Shown: positions 8,474 through 12,370 of the stretch, one piece after another
Position numbering within the stretch: position 1 is the stretch's first letter
How the letters are laid out: every line of letters starts with the position of its first letter
Assembly (NCBI GenBank): GCA_963966315.1
Contig: CAWZYX010000094.1
Location: 1-12,370 of the forward strand
Length of the DNA: 12,370 bases
Reading direction: 5' to 3'
Origin: Winogradskyella_A sp963966315
Lineage (GTDB): Bacteria; Bacteroidota; Bacteroidia; Flavobacteriales; Flavobacteriaceae
Translations under genes and position numbers: made by a program
The notes under the pieces: model-generated
Seen by the model: the letters and a program-made list of their open reading frames with translations, nothing else
Databases searched by the model: none
What the model was told of the DNA's origin: nothing

Positions 8474-9805
8474 ATGGATAAACAAACAATTGCTGTAGGG
8501 CTTGATATCGGAACAACCAAGATCGTTGCCATGATTGGACGTAAAAACGAATATGGTAAAGTGGAAATTCTCGGTCTGGGAAAATCTAAAAGCCTGGGTG
8601 TTCACAGAGGAGTGGTAAACAATATTACCCAAACGATTCAGTCGATCCAACAGGCAGTTCAGGAGGCTGAAGCTGGCGCTTCTGAACAAATCAAAGAGGT
8701 GACTGTTGGCATTGCCGGTCAGCATATTAGAAGTCTACAACACAGCGATTACATCACACGGCCCAATTCAGATCAGGTCATTGATGCCGAAGATATTGAC
8801 CGTCTTATCAATCAGGTTCACAAATTGGTGATGCTTCCTGGAGAAGAGATTATTCATGTGTTGCCTCAGGAATACAAGGTGGACGGACAGGCAGAGATCA
8901 AGGAGCCCATTGGAATGTATGGAGGGAGGCTTGAAGCGAATTTCCATGTAGTAGTTGGTCAGGTGTCATCTATTCGAAATATTGGGCGTTGCGTCAAGAG
9001 TTCCGGGCTGGAACTAGAGGGCATTACCCTTGAACCACTGGCCTCGGCCAATGCTGTTCTTAGTCAGGAAGAAAAGGAAGCAGGTGTTGCCCTCATCGAT
9101 ATTGGTGGCGGAACTACTGATCTTGCCGTTTTTAAAGACGGTATTATCAGGCACACTGCCGTGATCCCTTTTGGTGGTAATGTGATCACCGAAGACATCA
9201 AAGAAGGCTGTTCCATCATTGAAAAACAGGCAGAATTGCTAAAGATCAAATTTGGGTCGGCATGGCCTGGGGAGAACAAGGACAATGAAATTGTTTCCAT
9301 CCCCGGATTAAGGGGTCGTGACCCTAAGGAGATCACCTTAAAAAATCTGTCTAAGATCATTCATGCCAGAGTTGTTGAAATCATTGAGCAAGTATATGTT
9401 GAGATTAAGAATTACGGTCATGAGGAACAAAAGAAGAAACTCATTGCCGGGATCGTTCTCACGGGCGGAGGTAGTCAGCTCAAACACTTGAAGCAACTGG
9501 TAGAATACATTACAGGAATGGATACCAGAATAGGCTATCCTAATGAGCATATCGCCGGTGATAGCGATGAAGAGATCGCAAGTCCATTGTATGCAACAGC
9601 GGTCGGTTTAGTGATGGATGGATTAAAACGCCAGGAGCGTCAGATCCGAGTTCACGAAGCTGAAGTGATCAATGAACAGGAAGAAAATACACCTGAGGGT
9701 GCAGATGCTGAAAATAGCTCACATATGGAAAGGCCAAAGGAACGAAAAACCTTCTTAGACAAACTCACAGAACGTGTCAAAGAATTTTTAGATAACGCAG
9801 AATAA
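8474..9805 (+). CDS. ftsA: Cell division protein FtsA, actin-like membrane tether of FtsZ
   Basis: Actin-fold ATPase that polymerises at the membrane and anchors FtsZ. It has 443 residues (E. coli 420). Nucleotide-site motifs are GLDIGTTKI (9-17, phosphate 1), IDIGGGTTDL (208-217, phosphate 2) and LTGGGSQL (329-336, adenosine). The region around 82-165 is the FtsA-specific 1C domain, with PIGMYGGRLEANFHVV at 145-160. After the core, residues about 387-423 form a charged, probably disordered linker. The last 20 residues (RKTFLDKL to the end) can form an amphipathic helix with Phe, Leu and Val on one face, matching the known FtsA membrane-targeting sequence. The ATG at 8474 is three bases after the ftsQ stop, in A-rich sequence without a Shine-Dalgarno. 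It is followed by ftsZ, the usual pair. Confidence 0.96.
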   Translation: MDKQTIAVGLDIGTTKIVAMIGRKNEYGKVEILGLGKSKSLGVHRGVVNNITQTIQSIQQAVQEAEAGASEQIKEVTVGIAGQHIRSLQHSDYITRPNSDQVIDAEDIDRLINQVHKLVMLPGEEIIHVLPQEYKVDGQAEIKEPIGMYGGRLEANFHVVVGQVSSIRNIGRCVKSSGLELEGITLEPLASANAVLSQEEKEAGVALIDIGGGTTDLAVFKDGIIRHTAVIPFGGNVITEDIKEGCSIIEKQAELLKIKFGSAWPGENKDNEIVSIPGLRGRDPKEITLKNLSKIIHARVVEIIEQVYVEIKNYGHEEQKKKLIAGIVLTGGGSQLKHLKQLVEYITGMDTRIGYPNEHIAGDSDEEIASPLYATAVGLVMDGLKRQERQIRVHEAEVINEQEENTPEGADAENSSHMERPKERKTFLDKLTERVKEFLDNAE

Positions 9806-9841
9806 ATAATTAGTCCAAAAACCCCATAATTATCAGTCAAT

Positions 9842-11740
9842 ATGAGCAACAACAACGATTTTGAAAATATCGCTTTTGATCTCCCTAAAAACCAGTCTAA
9901 TGTCATTAAGGTCATAGGCGTTGGTGGTGGCGGTAGTAATGCCATCAATCATATGTTTCAACAAGGCATTAAAGGCGTGGATTTTGTCATTTGCAATACC
10001 GATGCTCAGGCACTACAGAACAGCGGTGTTCCTAATAAAATACAATTGGGAGTGAACTTAACCGAAGGACTTGGTGCAGGGGCCAATCCTGAAGTGGGTG
10101 AAAAGGCTGCCGTTGAGAGTTTGGACGACATCAAACGCATGTTGGATACCAATACCAAAATGGTGTTTATCACTGCCGGAATGGGCGGAGGAACAGGAAC
10201 GGGAGCTGCTCCGATCATCGCCAAAATGGCCAAGGAAATGAACATTCTTACCGTAGGGATCGTCACCATGCCCTTCCAGTTTGAAGGCAAAATGCGGAAT
10301 GAGCAGGCGCAGCGAGGGATTGCCAACCTAAGACAGCATGTAGACTCGCTTATTGTCATCAACAACAATAAGCTTAGGGAGGTGTACGGTAATCTTGGGT
10401 TCAAAGCCGGCTTTTCCAAGGCAGATGAGGTCCTTTCGACTGCTTCGAGAGGAATTGCCGAGGTGATCACACACCATTACACACAGAATATAGATTTAAG
10501 GGATGCTAAAACCGTATTGAGCAACAGCGGAACGGCCATTATGGGGTCTGCGGTGGCTTCGGGTCAAACAAGAGCCCAGGAAGCCATCATGAAGGCTTTG
10601 GATTCTCCCTTATTAAATGATAACAAAATCACCGGTGCGAAGAATGTCCTTTTACTTATCGTTTCGGGATCGCAGGAAATAACCATAGATGAGATTGGTG
10701 AGATCAACGATCATATTCAGGATGAAGCTGGCTATGGAGCCAACATCATTATGGGTGTTGGTGAAGACGAAGCACTTGAGGAGTCCATTTCTGTGACGAT
10801 TATTGCCACCGGTTTTAACATCGATCAGCAAAATGAAATTTCTAATACGGAAGCGAAGAAAGTAATTCATTCCCTGGAAGACGATGCCAGTGAAGATCGA
10901 AATGTGGAGGCAGAACCTCCAATCATTACTCCTGATATTGTACTGGAGGAGAAGGAAGAGACCATTGTACATACGCTTGAGGAAGACAGTACCGAGGTGG
11001 AACCTGAGTTGGAGAGTGACTTAATTCCCACTACAGCAGAAATTAGAAACATCCATGTGATCTACGACGAAGTACTTGATGTGGAAGAGTCTACAAATGA
11101 TTTTATCATATCCTCAAAGGTAGAGGAGCCTGAGGAAGAACACATGGGCAATACCGAATCTGAGGAACAAATAAGCCTGACGTTTGATTTGCCCATCACC
11201 AATACCAAAAAGGATCAGGAAGAGTCCAAGGATAAGATTCTGTTTCAATTGGATGACGACGTTAAGGAAATGTCCGTGAATGAGCCTATTGAGATCATCC
11301 CGATAACAGAGGCCAATGCAGATGGGGAGAAGCGCTACACCCTGGAAGAGTACGAAACCTTTGAATCTTCATTAAATGCGGCAAGCCCTGACACCAAAAC
11401 ACAGGATGAGGTGATCTTTGAAAAAAAGACCCTACCGGCAGAGGAGGAACAAAGAGATCCTGAAGAGGAGATCGATCCTTTCAATACGCCTATTTCGGAG
11501 CTCATGAAGGCCAGAGCAGATGAACGTCGTCGCATGATGAAGGATTTCAATTACAAGTTCAATAACGCCAAGATCGACGAGATTGAAAAGGAACCAGCAT
11601 ACAAGAGGCAGGGTGTCAACTTAGACCAGGCACAGCATTCATCGGAGGAAAATAACTCCCGGATGTCGCTTGGTACCGATGACAATGACGATCTTCAGCT
11701 TCGGAGTAATAACTCCTTCTTACACGACAATGTAGACTAG
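9842..11740 (+). CDS. ftsZ: Cell division protein FtsZ with long Bacteroidota-type C-terminal extension
   Basis: Tubulin-like GTPase that forms the cytokinetic ring at mid-cell. The globular part (about 20-328) contains VGGGGSNAINHM (27-38), the tubulin signature GGGTGTG (115-121), MPFQFEGKMR (143-152) and the T7 synergy loop NIDLRDAKTVL (216-226), with catalytic aspartates at 218 and 221. The T7 loop differs from the common NVDFADVKTVM. At 632 residues it is far longer than E. coli FtsZ (383). Residues about 330-545 are strongly acidic and low in complexity, probably disordered. They are followed by a more conserved basic patch, LMKARADERRRMMKDFNYKF (554-573), and a terminal LRSNNSFLHDNVD (620-632). 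No DIPxFLR-type terminal peptide is present, so the terminal block presumably does that job in this lineage (inference). The ATG at 9842 is 36 bases after ftsA, and a hairpin terminator follows the stop. Confidence 0.97.
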   Translation: MSNNNDFENIAFDLPKNQSNVIKVIGVGGGGSNAINHMFQQGIKGVDFVICNTDAQALQNSGVPNKIQLGVNLTEGLGAGANPEVGEKAAVESLDDIKRMLDTNTKMVFITAGMGGGTGTGAAPIIAKMAKEMNILTVGIVTMPFQFEGKMRNEQAQRGIANLRQHVDSLIVINNNKLREVYGNLGFKAGFSKADEVLSTASRGIAEVITHHYTQNIDLRDAKTVLSNSGTAIMGSAVASGQTRAQEAIMKALDSPLLNDNKITGAKNVLLLIVSGSQEITIDEIGEINDHIQDEAGYGANIIMGVGEDEALEESISVTIIATGFNIDQQNEISNTEAKKVIHSLEDDASEDRNVEAEPPIITPDIVLEEKEETIVHTLEEDSTEVEPELESDLIPTTAEIRNIHVIYDEVLDVEESTNDFIISSKVEEPEEEHMGNTESEEQISLTFDLPITNTKKDQEESKDKILFQLDDDVKEMSVNEPIEIIPITEANADGEKRYTLEEYETFESSLNAASPDTKTQDEVIFEKKTLPAEEEQRDPEEEIDPFNTPISELMKARADERRRMMKDFNYKFNNAKIDEIEKEPAYKRQGVNLDQAQHSSEENNSRMSLGTDDNDDLQLRSNNSFLHDNVD

Positions 11741-11763
11741 GAGTCTGCTTAAACCATATTTGG

Positions 11764-11794
11764 TCCCGGTAATACGATGTGTTATCGGGATTTT
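11764..11794 (+). terminator. Probable intrinsic terminator of the dcw transcription unit
   Basis: The sequence at 11764-11790 folds into a 12-bp stem (TCCCGGTAATAC against GTGTTATCGGGA, including two G-T wobbles) with a three-base loop at 11776-11778. It is followed directly by TTTT and more T-rich sequence to 11801. It starts 23 bases after the ftsZ stop and ends before the next gene, which is where the long operon should finish. The T-run is short and broken by an A and a G, so efficiency is uncertain. Confidence 0.7.
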
Positions 11795-11820
11795 ATGTTT
11801 TACATACTGCTTTTCTTTAG

Positions 11821-11828
11821 TATCTTCG
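11821..11828 (+). promoter_or_regulatory. Putative Bacteroidota-type -7 promoter element for yqeY
   Basis: TATCTTCG at 11821-11828 matches the Bacteroidota sigma -7 consensus TAnnTTTG with one difference. Transcription would start a few bases downstream, leaving a leader of about ten bases before the ATG at 11847. A clear -33 TTTG/TTG box at the usual 17-23 base spacing is not visible, only T-rich sequence around 11796-11801. The location between a terminator and a gene start supports it. No other site was seen that would serve this gene. Confidence 0.4.
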
Positions 11829-11846
11829 CACTCCTATAGACACATC

Positions 11847-12293
11847 ATGAGTTTACAAACTGAAATAATGGCGGCTATGAAAACCGCGATGAAGGAAAAG
11901 GATCAGGTGGCACTGCAAGCGCTGAGAGCGATAAAGTCAGAGATCTTACTTGCCCAGACATCGGGCAGTGGAAGTGACCTATCTGAAGCAGATGAGATCA
12001 AGATACTTTCCAAACTGGTGAAGCAACGAAAGGACAGTGCTGAAATATTTACTGAGCAGAATAGAAATGATCTGGCAGAACCGGAACTCTTACAGGCAGA
12101 AGTGATTGCTAGGTTCCTACCGGCCCAACTAGATCGTGAAGAGGTTGAAGCAGCAGTAGATAAAATCATTGAAAAGGTCGGTGCCTCAAGTATGAAGGAC
12201 ATGGGCAAGGTAATGGGGATGGCTAATAGAGAACTTGCTGGTAAAACGGATGGAAAAACCATCGCAGAGATCGTAAAGTCAAAATTGTCCTAA
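11847..12293 (+). CDS. yqeY: GatB/YqeY domain protein
   Basis: A 148-residue protein of the YqeY family, which resembles the C-terminal tRNA-binding region of GatB, the aspartyl/glutamyl-tRNA amidotransferase subunit. The cellular role of free-standing YqeY is not firmly known; a link to tRNA or aminoacylation quality control is inferred from the fold. Visible family features are the helical N-terminus (MSLQTEIMAAMKTAMKEKD), LRAIKSEIL (24-32), an acidic/basic helical middle with LVKQRKDSAEIF, the FLPAQL segment and SMKDMGKVMG near the C-terminus. The ATG at 11847 gives the usual family length. An in-frame TTG further upstream (11760) would place 29 extra residues across the terminator hairpin and promoter, so it was not used. 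It follows ftsZ on the same strand, a pairing that also occurs in other Bacteroidota, but appears separately transcribed here. Confidence 0.93.
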   Translation: MSLQTEIMAAMKTAMKEKDQVALQALRAIKSEILLAQTSGSGSDLSEADEIKILSKLVKQRKDSAEIFTEQNRNDLAEPELLQAEVIARFLPAQLDREEVEAAVDKIIEKVGASSMKDMGKVMGMANRELAGKTDGKTIAEIVKSKLS

Positions 12294-12303
12294 AGAAATA
12301 AAT

Positions 12304-12319
12304 GGCCTCGTAGTTCAAC
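12304..12319 (+). other. tRNA-Arg-like 5' segment (acceptor strand and start of D arm only)
   Basis: GGCCTCGTAGTTCAAC matches what I recall as the first bases of flavobacterial tRNA-Arg genes: a seven-base acceptor strand, the T8-A9 pair, a GTTC D-stem strand and the beginning of the D loop. A real gene would continue with a GG-containing D loop such as TGGATAGAA. Here the sequence switches to an unrelated palindrome, and no anticodon arm or T arm is visible before the window ends. It could be a tRNA fragment carried by a repeat, an interrupted tRNA gene, or chance similarity. I do not call it a functional tRNA. Confidence 0.3.
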
Positions 12320-12370
12320 CTGCCTCGACTGAAGCTTGCCTAGACCGAGGAACGAGGGCTGGTCAGGCAA
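12319..12370. repeat. Palindromic repeat-like element, running off the window edge
   Basis: TTGCCT(A)GACC at 12336-12346 pairs with GGTCAGGCAA at 12361-12370 to form a 10-bp stem with one bulged base (A12342) and a 14-base loop. The left flank, 12319-12335, contains further copies of the same words (TGCCT, CCTCG). CCTCG occurs at 12306 and 12323, and its complement CGAGG at 12346 and 12353, so alternative folds are possible. There is no adjacent T-run, so it does not look like a terminator. Its composition is unlike the neighbouring gap sequences and it has no coding potential. An interspersed palindromic (REP/MITE-like) element is the best guess, but copy number cannot be seen from one window. 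Confidence 0.5.

Noticed and set aside
9806..9833. Inverted repeat ATAATTA / TAATTAT between ftsA and ftsZ as a terminator or operator
   Set aside because: The stem is only seven A-T pairs with a 14-base loop and no T-run after it. It is too weak in A/T-rich gap sequence to support a call.
10006..10470. 154-codon open frame on the minus strand inside ftsZ, the longest antisense frame in the window
   Set aside because: It lies wholly within the conserved GTPase domain of ftsZ, its translation is a low-complexity shadow rich in Ser, Pro and Leu, and it resembles no protein I recognise. The plus-strand gene fully explains the sequence.
5..11740. A novel or accessory system hidden among the dcw genes
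   Set aside because: Every coding stretch matches a well-known peptidoglycan or division family with intact key motifs, gaps are 36 bases or less, and no unexplained gene, array or insertion is present.
11760..11846. Upstream in-frame TTG that would extend YqeY by 29 residues
   Set aside because: The extension would read through the hairpin terminator and the -7 element. The ATG at 11847 gives the standard family length and N-terminus.
12304..12370. A complete tRNA-Arg gene after yqeY
   Set aside because: Only the first 16 bases look like a tRNA. The D loop is not continued and no anticodon or T arm is visible before the window ends.

Overview
This window is almost entirely one housekeeping locus, the division and cell wall (dcw) cluster of a member of the Bacteroidota, most likely a Flavobacteriaceae species. 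The evidence is the gene order murE-mraY-murD-ftsW-murG-murC-ftsQ-ftsA-ftsZ without murF, murB or ddl, an MraY with a long extra segment in its middle, an FtsZ of 632 residues ending in a flavobacterial-type tail (LRSNNSFLHDNVD), A-rich translation starts that mostly lack a Shine-Dalgarno sequence, and a Bacteroidota-like -7 promoter element (TAnnTTTG type) before the last gene. The genus cannot be named from this sequence.

Layout. Positions 5-9805 hold eight tightly packed plus-strand genes. murE, mraY and murD (5-4108) make and lipid-link the UDP-MurNAc-peptide. ftsW (4109-5305) encodes the septal glycan polymerase. murG and murC (5308-7764) make lipid II and add the first L-Ala. ftsQ (7754-8470) and ftsA (8474-9805) encode divisome scaffold and membrane-anchor proteins. 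ftsZ (9842-11740) encodes the division tubulin. Gaps are 0 to 36 bases and murC/ftsQ overlap by 11, so the run looks like one transcription unit that began upstream of the window. A hairpin with a short T-run (11764-11794) follows ftsZ. A separate, probably independently transcribed gene of the GatB/YqeY family follows at 11847-12293.

How the genes work together. MurC, MurD and MurE are successive cytoplasmic ligases for the stem peptide; the DNPR motif in MurE predicts meso-diaminopimelate as the third residue. MraY and MurG load the precursor onto undecaprenyl phosphate. FtsW polymerises the product at the septum, under a divisome organised by FtsZ (ring), FtsA (membrane tether) and FtsQ (periplasmic connector).

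The last 67 bases are different. A 16-base stretch matching the 5' end of a tRNA-Arg-like gene runs directly into a strong palindrome that continues to the window edge. It looks like an interspersed repeat or small mobile element and is the least explained part of the window. I see no CRISPR array, defence system, transposase, phage gene or unknown multi-gene system here. The rest is ordinary core genome with lineage-specific variations, listed as modest findings.
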